Below are positions 7,842-16,531 of a stretch of DNA of 64,000 bases, piece by piece; the first letter of the stretch is position 1, and the number at the start of each line of letters is the position of its first letter. Source of the DNA: Halovivax asiaticus JCM 14624 (GTDB lineage Archaea; Halobacteriota; Halobacteria; Halobacteriales; Natrialbaceae); contig NZ_AOIQ01000009.1 of the NCBI RefSeq assembly GCF_000337515.1, positions 1-64,000 on the forward strand, given 5' to 3'. Position numbers and translations under genes: made by a program. The notes under the pieces are model-generated. The model had not been told where the DNA came from, searched no databases, and saw only the letters and a list, made by a program, of their open reading frames with translations.

Positions 7842-8450
7842 TCAGTCGACGTCGGCGGTTGCAGCCAGGTACTCGCTCCGGGAGATCGAGAACCAGTGGA
7901 GATCGACCGGCTCCCCATCGATCGCGTGGGCGTGACGCAATCGGCCGTCGTACCGCCCGCCGTGTGCGCCGACGTATTTCTCGATCGCGCGTTTCGACCG
8001 GTCGTTCCCGGCGACGCAGGACACCCCGAAGTGAGCCAGGTCGAGTCGATCGAACGCCAGCCCGAGCAGTGCACCTGCCCGCTCGCCGGAGTAGCCCCGT
8101 CCCCAGAACGGTTTTCGCAGGACGATCGCGGAGGACGCCGCCTCACGGTCCCACTCGACGAACAGAGTCGCCGTTCCGGCGAGGGTGCCTGCCATCGGTT
8201 CGTCACCCGTCAGGTAGATCGCGTAGGTGACCGCGTCGGCGTCGTCCCGGTTCGAGCCGGCGTTTTCGACGAAGACGCGGGATTCGTCGGGTGTGGTCGG
8301 CTCCGAGACCAGCACGTACTCGTAGACCGTCTCCGGGTCTGGATCGTCCGCGAACGCCTCGTAGTGCTCGGACGCGTCCGTCGACGCCGGGTCCACGACG
8401 TCGAGCCGGAGACGGTCGGTCTCGAGTCGGTCCGGGAACAGTACCGTCAC
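7842..8450 (-). CDS. GNAT acetyltransferase, paralogue of the adjacent gene
   Basis: 202 residues with a GTG start at 8450. The frame stays open to 8627, but the longer N-terminus is not like the family, and it would run over an A/T-rich box (about 8474-8484) that fits a leaderless start. It contains TDRLRLDVVDPAS, the KPFWGRGYSGERAGAL acetyl-CoA loop and the NDRSKRAIEKYV helix. It shares its layout with the neighbour at 7152-7778. The acceptor substrate is unknown. Confidence 0.87.
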   Translation of the reverse strand: MTVLFPDRLETDRLRLDVVDPASTDASEHYEAFADDPDPETVYEYVLVSEPTTPDESRVFVENAGSNRDDADAVTYAIYLTGDEPMAGTLAGTATLFVEWDREAASSAIVLRKPFWGRGYSGERAGALLGLAFDRLDLAHFGVSCVAGNDRSKRAIEKYVGAHGGRYDGRLRHAHAIDGEPVDLHWFSISRSEYLAATADVD

Positions 8451-8565
8451 GGGCGACTGTTCGCCCGAACCCACAAAAATGTAGGCGGCCAGCCACGAAC
8501 CCGGCTCCGTCCGGTCCAGTGCGTCAAGTTGATAGTGCGACCGTCCCAGAGATTCATCAGTACCC

Positions 8566-9588
8566 GTGACTAACCCGGACTCGATGCTCGCGGCCGGCGG
8601 ACACAGCGTGACCGCAGTCGCCGGCATGGTCGAGTCAATCCCGCAACTCCCGCTTTCGGCTGCGGACGCGACGATGGGGCCCGTCGACTACCTCGCGTGG
8701 ATCTCGATCGGCGCGTTCCTCGTCGCGATCATCCTGGAGTGGCGTGACGAGATCGACGCCGCCCGCTACGTTGGTGCCGTCGCCAGCGTCCTCTTCGGGA
8801 GCTTCTGGCTGGCGATGGTCCCCTACTACTGGACGGAGATGCAGAGCCCGCTCGAGACGATGCTCGCCCTCGCAGCGTTCCCGCTGTGTCTGTACGCCGC
8901 GTACCTCCTGTTCCAGGGCCGGGAGTCGATGCTCATCCTCGTCCGGGCCGTCGCCGTCATGGGGATCATCTACCTGCCAGTCGAGACGATCCCGCTCGCC
9001 CGCCAGTGGCTCATCGAGACGACCGCGTACCAGACCCACCTCGCGATGGACATCGTCGCGGAGAGTCCGGGCCTCGAAACCGGCGGCAACGGCTACCACA
9101 GCCGGTTCGCCTTCGACACCGACACCGTCCCCACCGGACGGACGACCTACATCGTGCTCGCGTGTACCGGCATCGGGAGCATGGCCATCTTCGGCGGCCT
9201 CATCGCCGCCGTTCGCGCGCCGCTGCGTCGCAAAGCGGCGGGCTTCGTCGTCGCCGTCGGGATCATCTGGTTCCTGAACCTCGTCCGCAACGTCTTCATC
9301 TCGCTCGCCACGCCGTACGGCTGGTTCCAACAGGACTTCTTCGTCTACCTCGCAACCGAGTGGATGGGCGCCGTTCCCGAACGCACCTCGTTCCTGATCT
9401 CACATAACGTCATCTTCCAGCCGGGCGCGGTGATCGCCCTCGTCGGGATCGCCTACATCGTCGTCAGGATCGTCCCCGAGGTCGTCGAGCCGTTAGAAGA
9501 GGTGCTGTTCGTCCTGACCGGGACCGAGTACGACCTCGGCGAGGTGCTCGGCCCCGACTCCGAAACGGGCAAGGTCGCGGGTGACTGA
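8566..9588 (+). CDS. artA: Archaeosortase A
   Basis: Multi-spanning membrane enzyme of about 340 residues. ArtA cleaves surface proteins carrying a C-terminal PGF-CTERM signal and links them to a lipid; in Haloferax this includes the S-layer glycoprotein. The catalytic set is visible in the second half: Cys in LACTGIGS, Arg in NLVRNVF, and His in ISHNVIF. About eight hydrophobic helices surround these. The start is uncertain: GTG 8566 is used, with ATGs at 8584 and 8626 as alternatives. The phosphoesterase gene follows within 10 nt and is probably co-transcribed. I found no PGF-CTERM substrate in this window. Confidence 0.92.
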   Translation: MTNPDSMLAAGGHSVTAVAGMVESIPQLPLSAADATMGPVDYLAWISIGAFLVAIILEWRDEIDAARYVGAVASVLFGSFWLAMVPYYWTEMQSPLETMLALAAFPLCLYAAYLLFQGRESMLILVRAVAVMGIIYLPVETIPLARQWLIETTAYQTHLAMDIVAESPGLETGGNGYHSRFAFDTDTVPTGRTTYIVLACTGIGSMAIFGGLIAAVRAPLRRKAAGFVVAVGIIWFLNLVRNVFISLATPYGWFQQDFFVYLATEWMGAVPERTSFLISHNVIFQPGAVIALVGIAYIVVRIVPEVVEPLEEVLFVLTGTEYDLGEVLGPDSETGKVAGD

Positions 9589-9597
9589 CGGCTGGTG

Positions 9598-10338
9598 ATG
9601 ACCCCAGCAGGGGGACACCCCCTGTCGTTCGCCGAACGCGCCGTCTACGTCCAGCCCGCCGAGACGCTCGTCCTCGCAGACGTTCACCTCGGGCGCGGGG
9701 CGACGTCCGCCGTCGACGCGCCGATCGACGCCGCCGACGACCCCGTCGGACGTCTGGAGTCCCTCCTCGATCGGTTCGACCCGCAGACGGTCGTGATCGC
9801 CGGCGATCTGCTCCACTCGTTCTCGTGGATCCCGGACGGCGTTCGCGAGACGGTCGCCGAGATCGAGCGAGTCGTCACCGACGCCGAGGCGTCGCTCGTC
9901 TGTACGCCGGGCAATCACGATAGCGTCCTCGACGAAGCGTTCGACGGCGAGACCGCAGCCGCGTACCAGCTCGACGACGAGGAAACCGTCGTCTGTCACG
10001 GTCACGAACGACCGCCCACCGAGTGGGTATCCGACGACGGCTCGCCACCGTCGCTGTACGTGATCGGCCACGACCACCCCGCGCTCTCGATCGACGGGCG
10101 AAAGTATCCCTGCTTTCTGTCCGTTCCATCGGCAGAAACCACGGTAAGCGGCGACCTACTCGTTCTCCCGGCGTTCTCGCAACTCGCACGCGGAACGACG
10201 ATCAACACGCGCCGCGCCCGGGACTTCCAGTCGCCACTGGTGACCGGCGTCGGTGGGGCCTCACCGGCCGTCAGGGACGTCGACGGTGAGGAGACGCTCT
10301 GGTTCCCGCCACTCGACGAGTGCCGACACGCCCTCTGA
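9598..10338 (+). CDS. Metallophosphoesterase (calcineurin-like)
   Basis: About 246 residues with all five metal-binding blocks of the family: DVHLGRG, AGDLLH, PGNHD, CHGHE and IGHDHP. The fold binds two metals and hydrolyses phosphodiesters or monoesters; the substrate is unknown. It begins 9 nt after artA (a GTG lies one codon earlier at 9595), suggesting one transcript. Related single-domain archaeal enzymes are often annotated simply as phosphoesterase, and no helicase or ligase gene lies beside it. Confidence 0.9.
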   Translation: MTPAGGHPLSFAERAVYVQPAETLVLADVHLGRGATSAVDAPIDAADDPVGRLESLLDRFDPQTVVIAGDLLHSFSWIPDGVRETVAEIERVVTDAEASLVCTPGNHDSVLDEAFDGETAAAYQLDDEETVVCHGHERPPTEWVSDDGSPPSLYVIGHDHPALSIDGRKYPCFLSVPSAETTVSGDLLVLPAFSQLARGTTINTRRARDFQSPLVTGVGGASPAVRDVDGEETLWFPPLDECRHAL

Positions 10339-10357
10339 CCGCCGCGGGCGCCGACTA

Positions 10358-11677
10358 TCACTCCGAGCCGAGATCCGCCAGCAGCGCGGCCGCCGCGTCC
10401 TGTCCGCTTGCCATCGCCCCCTGGATCGACGACCAGCGCGTGTACTCACCGGCGAGGTAGACGGGGCCGTCTGGGGCGCGAACGTCGGGCAACCGGTCGT
10501 GGATCCCCGGCGGCTGGTCGAACTGGGCGAACGGGATCCGATCCGTGTGCAGGCGTTCGAGGCCGTCGAATCGGCGCGCTGGGAACCACGATTCGAGCGC
10601 GCGGCGGCTCCGCTCGGCGAGGGCCGCGTCGGTCGCGTCGGGGACGCCCAGGTACGTCGCGCTGACCAGCGCTGCGCCGTCCGGCGCGTACGAGGGCGCC
10701 ACGGCGCTGTGCGGGACGACGTGGTTGGGCCACGCTTCGCTCTCCCCACGCTCCGAGGGTAGGTCGGCGTTCAGCACCAGCCGACGGCTGACGTCCAATT
10801 CGCCGCCCGGGAGCGCGTAGTACTGGGTGACACAGCCTCGTCCGTCGGTCGGGATGGCGTCGACGGCCGTCAGCTCGCGAGCGGTGGGCGGCTCGGTCGC
10901 GACCACCGCCGCGTCCGCGAAGCGGGTCTCGCCACCGATCGAGAGTTCGACGCCGCCTTCGGAGTCGACCGCATCCGCGGCGGTCTCTAAGCGGTCGACA
11001 GCGGTTCCGGTCTCGATCGCTGCGCCCGCGCGCCGCGCCCGTTCGGCCAGCTGCGCGGGGATCGCACCCATCCCAGCTGCGGGGACAGCCGTGTGACCCT
11101 CGGCCAGGGCCTTGAAGACGTACCGAAACACCCGTGCAGAGGTCGAGAGCGAGCGGTCGAGCGTGATCCCGCCGAGGAATGGTGCCGCGAACCGATTCCT
11201 GAAGCGGGCCGAAAAGCCGCGGTCGGCGAGGTAGGTTTCGATATCGGCGTCGGGTCCCTGGAAGACGTCCTGGAAATCCCTCCGCCCGAGCGCCCACCGG
11301 AGTCGCAGAACGCGGAGTTTGTCACCGAAGGTGACGTCCATGTTGCGCAGCGTCGCCGGAAGCGCCCTCGGCTCCCGGAGCGGATCGGCGAGGGTCGAGC
11401 GGCCGCCCGGGCGCGCGAGGCAGGCTCCCGGCGTGAACCGCCGGAGATCGAGCCCGTCCAGGTCGAGCTCGCGGCGGACGGCCGGATAAGCGGTGAACAG
11501 CACCTGGAATCCACGGTCGAACCGGTAGCCGTCCCGTTCGCGGGTTGCGACGCGCCCGCCGACGCGTCTCGTCCGCTCCAGGAGCCGCACGTCAGCGCCG
11601 CCCGCGGCGAGGTGGCGAGCGGCCACCAGCCCGGCAAGTCCGCCACCGACGACGATCACCGACGGGCGATCGGTCAT
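10358..11677 (-). CDS. FAD-dependent amine oxidase/desaturase-like protein
   Basis: 439 residues with a Rossmann dinucleotide site at the very N-terminus (VVGGGLAGLVAARHL) and the following ERTRRVGGRVATRE and YRFDRGFQVLF segments. These are typical of protoporphyrinogen oxidase, phytoene desaturase and monoamine oxidase relatives. A C-terminal FAD-contact segment (PVYLAGEYTRWSSIQGAM) is also present. Substrate unknown; a carotenoid or isoprenoid role is possible but no pathway genes are adjacent. It is convergent with the phosphoesterase gene. Confidence 0.88.
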   Translation of the reverse strand: MTDRPSVIVVGGGLAGLVAARHLAAGGADVRLLERTRRVGGRVATRERDGYRFDRGFQVLFTAYPAVRRELDLDGLDLRRFTPGACLARPGGRSTLADPLREPRALPATLRNMDVTFGDKLRVLRLRWALGRRDFQDVFQGPDADIETYLADRGFSARFRNRFAAPFLGGITLDRSLSTSARVFRYVFKALAEGHTAVPAAGMGAIPAQLAERARRAGAAIETGTAVDRLETAADAVDSEGGVELSIGGETRFADAAVVATEPPTARELTAVDAIPTDGRGCVTQYYALPGGELDVSRRLVLNADLPSERGESEAWPNHVVPHSAVAPSYAPDGAALVSATYLGVPDATDAALAERSRRALESWFPARRFDGLERLHTDRIPFAQFDQPPGIHDRLPDVRAPDGPVYLAGEYTRWSSIQGAMASGQDAAAALLADLGSE

Positions 11678-11774
11678 ACTGGAGCTATTTGTGATCGGGT
11701 CACATAGGCTCCCCGACGCGGCCGATCCGGTGAGAATCGATCCGTCCGACGACGCGAATCCGTCGACCGCCGGG

Positions 11775-12185
11775 CTATCGTGGTTCGAACGTCGGCAGCA
11801 CCACTGACTCGGACACCCGTTCGAACGTGACCGACACCGGTAACCCCCGTTCGACCGTTTCGGGCTCGCACTCGACGATCCGCGTGAACAGCCGCGGTCC
11901 CTCCTCGAGTTCGACGTACGCGGTGACGTAGGGAACCTCGTCGCGGAACGCGGGATTCGAAACCGGTCGACGGATCACCGCGTGGCTGTACACCGTTCCC
12001 AGCCCGGACGCCTCGACCCAATCGACCGATCCCCCGCACGCCCCACACCGCGGTCGCGGAAAGTACTGCGTCGTGGTACACGCCTCACACCGCTGAACGA
12101 CCAGTCGCCCCTCGTTGGCGGCGTCCCAAAATTCGCGCGCGTACGACGCCTCCGCGAGCGACGGAAGCGGTCGCGAGTCGGTCAC
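11775..12185 (-). CDS. Zinc-ribbon OB-fold (DUF35) acyl-CoA partner protein
   Basis: 136 residues. The N-terminal helix (SYAREFWDAANEGRL) is followed by a rubredoxin-like zinc ribbon with CEAC and CGACGG pairs, then an OB fold (GTVYSHAVIRRP, PYVTAYVELEEG). Such proteins bind a thiolase partner and shuttle or gate acyl-CoA. The GTG start overlaps the thiolase stop by 4 nt, the standard arrangement for thiolase/DUF35 pairs, so the two almost certainly form a complex. Confidence 0.9.
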   Translation of the reverse strand: MTDSRPLPSLAEASYAREFWDAANEGRLVVQRCEACTTTQYFPRPRCGACGGSVDWVEASGLGTVYSHAVIRRPVSNPAFRDEVPYVTAYVELEEGPRLFTRIVECEPETVERGLPVSVTFERVSESVVLPTFEPR

Positions 12186-13381
12186 GACCGATCACCTCGC
12201 TCGAGCACGAGCACGGAGCAGTGCCGGAGGTTTTTCCCGTACGCCACGCCGCCAGCCCCGGTGACGACGCCACGGGTCGCCCCCCGAACCTGTCGGTCGT
12301 CGGCGTCGCGGCGGAGCTGTCGGATCCCCTCGACGAGCTGGACGAAGCCGGCCGCCATCCCCGGCTGGCCGGCCGAGAGTTGCCCGCCGGACGTGTTCAG
12401 GGGGACGTCGCCGTCGAACCCGAGGTCGGTGCCAGCGACGTACGGCCCGCCATCGCCTTTGTCACAGAGTCCGAGGTCCTCCAGTTGCATCGCGACGACG
12501 ATCGGGTAATCGTCGTACACCTGCCAGCAGTCGATCGCGTCCGGGCCGACGCCAGCACGGTCGTAGGCCGCTCGACCGGCGACGGTAACGCCCGTCGTCG
12601 TAACGTCCGGCGATCGCGAGTCGCCGTAGTTCGAGCACTCGCCGAAGCCGGCGATTTCGACGGGGTCGACGTCGAGTTCAGACGCGCGCTCGGCCGACGC
12701 GAGGAGCACGCCGAAGCCGCCGTTGACCGGGATCACGCAGTCGAAAAGGCCGATCGGATCGGCGATCGGCGTCGCGTCCAGGTACGCCGCCAGGTCGATC
12801 GGGTCGTCGAACCACGCGCGGGGATTCAGCGCCGCGTGGCGTCGCTGGACGACGGCGATGTGGCCCAGCTGTTCGCGCGTCGTGCCGTACTCGCTCGCGT
12901 GGACGGTCTGGACGTGGGCGAGTCGGGAGTTCGGCCCCTGGGTGCCGAACGGGTCCATGTAGTTTCGCACGTACCCCCGAGGATCGCGCTCGAACAGTCC
13001 CGCCGGAGGGGCCGTCGGATCGACGGGCGCGTCGGCGCCGAGACACAGGAACGTCTCGACGATGCCGGCGTCGATCGCCAGCGCCCCTTGCAGCAACAGG
13101 GAGACCGCGTTCGACCCGCCGGTATCCGCCGTAGTCGCCCACCGCACGTTCTCGAACCCGAGCGTCTCGACGAGGTGGCCGACGAAATTGGCCGGGGTTT
13201 GGACCCCCGACCGAATGACGCCGACGCCGTCGATCGCCGCGTGCTGGAGTCCGGCGGAGTCGAGCGTGCTCGCGGTCGCGTCCGCGTACAGCCGTTCGAG
13301 ACTCCGCAGTTCGGCGGGATCGTCCGGCCGGCGCTTTGCCGTCTCGCCGATGCCGACGATCGCCACGTCTTCGAACGTCAT
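12182..13381 (-). CDS. Thiolase-fold protein lacking usual catalytic residues
   Basis: 399 residues of the archaeal thiolase/SCP-x type, starting VAIVGIGET. The nucleophilic Cys of the NCASG block is absent: the equivalent stretch reads TADTGGSNA. The GHP motif reads SAGQPG (His to Gln), and the C-terminal CGG-type motif reads GAGGVAYG. The overall fold blocks (NYGDSR, CWQVYDDYPI, LNTSGGQLS) are kept. With its zinc-ribbon/OB partner it may act on acyl-CoA by a different mechanism or serve as a scaffold. It is not a standard acetoacetyl-CoA thiolase. The first gene of a two-gene operon. Confidence 0.87.
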   Translation of the reverse strand: MTFEDVAIVGIGETAKRRPDDPAELRSLERLYADATASTLDSAGLQHAAIDGVGVIRSGVQTPANFVGHLVETLGFENVRWATTADTGGSNAVSLLLQGALAIDAGIVETFLCLGADAPVDPTAPPAGLFERDPRGYVRNYMDPFGTQGPNSRLAHVQTVHASEYGTTREQLGHIAVVQRRHAALNPRAWFDDPIDLAAYLDATPIADPIGLFDCVIPVNGGFGVLLASAERASELDVDPVEIAGFGECSNYGDSRSPDVTTTGVTVAGRAAYDRAGVGPDAIDCWQVYDDYPIVVAMQLEDLGLCDKGDGGPYVAGTDLGFDGDVPLNTSGGQLSAGQPGMAAGFVQLVEGIRQLRRDADDRQVRGATRGVVTGAGGVAYGKNLRHCSVLVLERGDRS

Positions 13382-13555
13382 CGCTCACCGACCGCGATTC
13401 CTGCGATCGTATTCCATCGTTTCTCGGGAGAGCGATTCACCGGCCAATGAAATAAAGCGCAGGTGGGTGAACCGTCGATCGGGCGGTGTTCGATGCCGGA
13501 CGCTCACGACGACAGCAATGGATAGGAATTTGGCCGCGGACACGAACACCGCTGT

Positions 13556-14749
13556 ATGGAGACCACCGAGGCGTTCACCGGACTCGAGTGCCATGACTGT
13601 GATCGGTTGTACGCTCCGGAGGCGGGAACGCACCGCTGTGCAGACTGCGGCGGGATCCTGGATCCGACCTACGACTACGACGCGATCGACGTCACGCGAG
13701 AGTCGTTGGCTGATCGCCCGTTCGACTCACTGTGGCGCTACGCCGAGCTCCTGCCGTTCGAGCGTGACGTGGCCGTGTCGATGGACGAGGGTGCGACGCC
13801 GGCGATCGAGTGCGAGACGCTCGCGGACGAACTCGGCGTCGGGGAGGTACTGATAAAGGACGAGGGGCGAAACCCGACTGGCACGTTCAAGGATCGGGGC
13901 GCCTCGATGGCCGTGACGGCGGCGGTGGCCCACGGGGCGACCGACGTCGCCCTCCCGTCGGCCGGGAACGCGGGGCAAGCCGCCTCGGCGTACGCCGCTC
14001 GCGCGGGCCTGGACGCACACGTCTTCCTCCCGTCGCGCTCGAGTTTCACGACGAAGGCGATGGTGAACGTCCACGGCGGAGATCTGACGGTCAGTGGCGG
14101 TCGCATCGGTGACGCCGGCGCCGCAGCGACGGACGCGATGGCCGAGCACGACGACTGGTATTCGCTGTCGTCGTTCGTCACACCCTATCGCCACGAGGGA
14201 AAGAAGACCATGCTCTACGAGCTGGTCGAACAGCGCGACTGGCAGGTGCCGGACGCGATCGTCTATCCGACCGGTGGCGGCGTGGGCCTCGTCGGTATGT
14301 ACAAGGCGGCCCGCGAATGGCGCGAACTCGGCCTGATCGACGAGCTACCCGCGTTCTACGCCGCGCAGGCGTCGGGCTGTGCGCCGATCGTCAAGGCGTT
14401 CGACGCCGGCCGAGACGAACACGAACCGATCGAGAATCCGGATACCATCTGCGGCGGTATCGAAATTCCGGATCCGGGTGCGAGCCGGTGGATTCTAGAC
14501 GCCCTTCGCGAGAGCGGAGGCGGTGCCGTCGCCACCGACGACAACGAGATCTTAGACGCCGCGGTTGCCGTCGCTCAGAACGAGGGCCTCGAGATGGCGC
14601 CAACCTGTGCTGCCGCGGCGAGCGGGGCGTGGGCCCTCGCCGAACGGGGTGAGTTCGCCCCCGACGACACGGTCGCGATCGTCAACACCGGGGCCGGGAA
14701 CAAGAACGCCGACGTCCTCCGCAGTCACCTGATGGGCCAGGGAGTCTAG
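13556..14749 (+). CDS. thrC: Threonine synthase (PLP enzyme)
   Basis: 397 residues. It converts O-phosphohomoserine to threonine. An N-terminal zinc ribbon (CHDCDRLYAPEAGTHRCADC) precedes the fold-type II PLP domain. The PLP lysine is in NPTGTFKDRGAS, and the PLP-phosphate loop is in PTGGGVGLVGMYKA. Length and order match archaeal threonine synthases. The start follows a GAATTTGG box about 27 nt upstream. Monocistronic by spacing. Haloarchaea often have more than one paralogue, so it may be a threonine-synthase-like enzyme rather than the main ThrC. Confidence 0.88.
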   Translation: METTEAFTGLECHDCDRLYAPEAGTHRCADCGGILDPTYDYDAIDVTRESLADRPFDSLWRYAELLPFERDVAVSMDEGATPAIECETLADELGVGEVLIKDEGRNPTGTFKDRGASMAVTAAVAHGATDVALPSAGNAGQAASAYAARAGLDAHVFLPSRSSFTTKAMVNVHGGDLTVSGGRIGDAGAAATDAMAEHDDWYSLSSFVTPYRHEGKKTMLYELVEQRDWQVPDAIVYPTGGGVGLVGMYKAAREWRELGLIDELPAFYAAQASGCAPIVKAFDAGRDEHEPIENPDTICGGIEIPDPGASRWILDALRESGGGAVATDDNEILDAAVAVAQNEGLEMAPTCAAAASGAWALAERGEFAPDDTVAIVNTGAGNKNADVLRSHLMGQGV

Positions 14750-14918
14750 GGACGAGGTACCGGTCAGGACCCACGACATCCATCTCGACGAAAAATCGAC
14801 ACGGTAGCTCCGAGTGGAACCGAGACCGCAGGAGAGAAATCGGAGGCAGGTTTCGACGCTATCGAAAACCCTGCTTCACGTCGGCGTGACGCTGTCCTGA
14901 TAGCGCTCACCGCACTCG

Positions 14919-15788
14919 TTACCAGAAGGAGGAGGCAACCGGCACGACGAGCGAACGAATACTACCCGCGTCAGCCACCCAGTTCACGCCAGCCGTGCTC
15001 GCTGCTGTCGAATCGGCTGATCCCGGATCGGCGTTTCCTGGCGAGTCGTTGCCGTTCCCGGGAGCGCCAGCTCCCCCGTTACCGTTTCCCTGGCCACCGT
15101 CTCCCGGGGACTCGGTACCGTTTCCGGGAGCACCAGCCCCCGAGTTACCGTTTCCCGAACCACCCTCTCCCGGTGGGTCGCTACTATTCCCGGGGCCACC
15201 GGCTTCCGAGTTCCCGTTTCCAGCCCCCTGATTACCGTTTCCCGGATGGGCGTCTTGCAAGCCCGGCGGGTTGACACCAGCCATCCCGGTCGCGATCTCG
15301 GCTACTTCCGGGCCAGTCAGTTCGGAGGCGTTCGCCCGCAATGTCTCCAGGCGCTCGGTGTCCACCCCGACGGCCCGAGCGTGGTCACCAGTTTCCTCGA
15401 TCGACGCGTTGAGCGAGTCGAGTTGCATCGTCAGGCGAACTAGCGTCGCCCGGCGGGCCGGGGCCGGTACCGACGAGTTCGTATCGATCGACGCCGACAG
15501 GTTTCTGGCTTCCTCGTATTCGGCCTCGAGCGCTTCGATACGCTCACGGACGAGCGCCTCCTTGTCGGCCGATTCGTTGAGCGATTGGTCGAACATCCCA
15601 CGGTCGATACTCCCGTCGGCGGACGCCGAGCTAGCCTGCATGAACGCGCCGATACGGTCACCCATCGTCGACTCGTTGTCGTCCGGCGATGCGGGCGCGT
15701 CGCTCCCCACCGCAACGACCCCCACTGACGTGAGCGCAAGCGCGCCAACGACGAGTGCGGCGACGAACGCGATCCGATGTGTCGTCAT
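14919..15788 (-). CDS. Secreted protein with Gly/Asn/Pro-rich repeat tail
   Basis: 289 residues. A Sec-type signal peptide (MTTHRIAFVAALVVGALALTSVGVVAV) is followed by a helical, coiled-coil-like domain (about 40-165) rich in Glu, Leu and Ala. A region of G/N/S/P-rich repeats (GNGN-GAG-PGN units) covers about 180-260. The short C-terminal end is not strongly hydrophobic, so there is no PGF-CTERM anchor. Several N-x-S/T sites could be N-glycosylated. No known function. The gene is flanked by 169 and 266 nt without genes. Confidence 0.75.
   Translation of the reverse strand: MTTHRIAFVAALVVGALALTSVGVVAVGSDAPASPDDNESTMGDRIGAFMQASSASADGSIDRGMFDQSLNESADKEALVRERIEALEAEYEEARNLSASIDTNSSVPAPARRATLVRLTMQLDSLNASIEETGDHARAVGVDTERLETLRANASELTGPEVAEIATGMAGVNPPGLQDAHPGNGNQGAGNGNSEAGGPGNSSDPPGEGGSGNGNSGAGAPGNGTESPGDGGQGNGNGGAGAPGNGNDSPGNADPGSADSTAASTAGVNWVADAGSIRSLVVPVASSFW
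15030..15245 (-). repeat. Imperfect tandem repeats coding G/N/P-rich tail
   Basis: Four or five imperfect units built around the + strand phrase CCGTTTCCnGGnnCACCnnC. They lie wholly inside the secreted protein gene. They keep the reading frame and vary mostly at third positions, so they behave as coding repeats, not as CRISPR. Confidence 0.7.
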
Positions 15789-16054
15789 TAGGTGTCCATT
15801 CTACTGGTCGTCCATAAAAGGATAAATCTTCGTTCGAAGCGTTCAGACCGTTCGAACCACCGTTTACTGGCGCCGGTTCCGTTCCCCGCTGCCTGTTGGT
15901 TTCGGTGATTTGGAGTGGGATCTATGGCACCCGTTCGGAACGACGGTCGAGCAGTTCACCCGTTTCACGGACGCGAAAGAAGTGCCTGAAAGCCCTTCGA
16001 CGTAAAGGTTCCCGCACAACGGTTATCCGTGATCGGTTCCTGTTACCACATGGC

Positions 16055-16450
16055 ATGTTCGAGCGGTTTTCGCAACACTACTACCTGGGTCGTCTCTACG
16101 TGACGCCGACCGAGACCGACCGGGTCACCATGGAACGAACCCAGCACGAGCGCGTCAACGAACAATTGTACGCGAGCGGCGACGGCGTCGAACGACTCGA
16201 TACGCCGCTGGTGATGAAACTCGAGACACAGCACTTCCCGGTCCACGGAACCGAATCACTCCCGGCGAACACGCTCGCCGTCCCGACAGCCGTCCTCGAA
16301 CAGACGGAGATCGACAACCCGCCAGCGCTCTCGTCGGTCTTTCTCGCCAGTCGCGACCGGGCACGTCAGCTCCTCCAGTTCGCTGGCTGGGATCCCGACA
16401 CCCCAGTGCGCGGGGACGAGCCGGACGGGACCCCGCCGGCGGGGATGTAA
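16055..16450 (+). CDS. Conserved haloarchaeal protein (DUF5802-like)
   Basis: 131 residues beginning MFERFSQHYYLGRLYV, with a central block HERVNEQLYASGDGVERLDTP and an LVMKLETQHFPVHG strand. These resemble a haloarchaea-restricted family that I recall as DUF5802. No signal peptide, helix span or catalytic motif is visible. The long frame extends upstream to 15896, but only the part from 16055 has the acidic haloarchaeal composition. Function unknown. The Vms1-like gene follows on the same strand. Confidence 0.75.
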   Translation: MFERFSQHYYLGRLYVTPTETDRVTMERTQHERVNEQLYASGDGVERLDTPLVMKLETQHFPVHGTESLPANTLAVPTAVLEQTEIDNPPALSSVFLASRDRARQLLQFAGWDPDTPVRGDEPDGTPPAGM

Positions 16451-16531
16451 GGCCACCACAGGTTGACGCGACGCGCGGCGCCACGCCGCCCGTCGGAACC
16501 TAGAAGTACCAGCGCCGCCCGGATTCGATCG

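Noticed and set aside
15030-15245. Tandem repeats as CRISPR or satellite DNA
   Set aside because: They code an in-frame G/N/P-rich tail of a signal-peptide protein.
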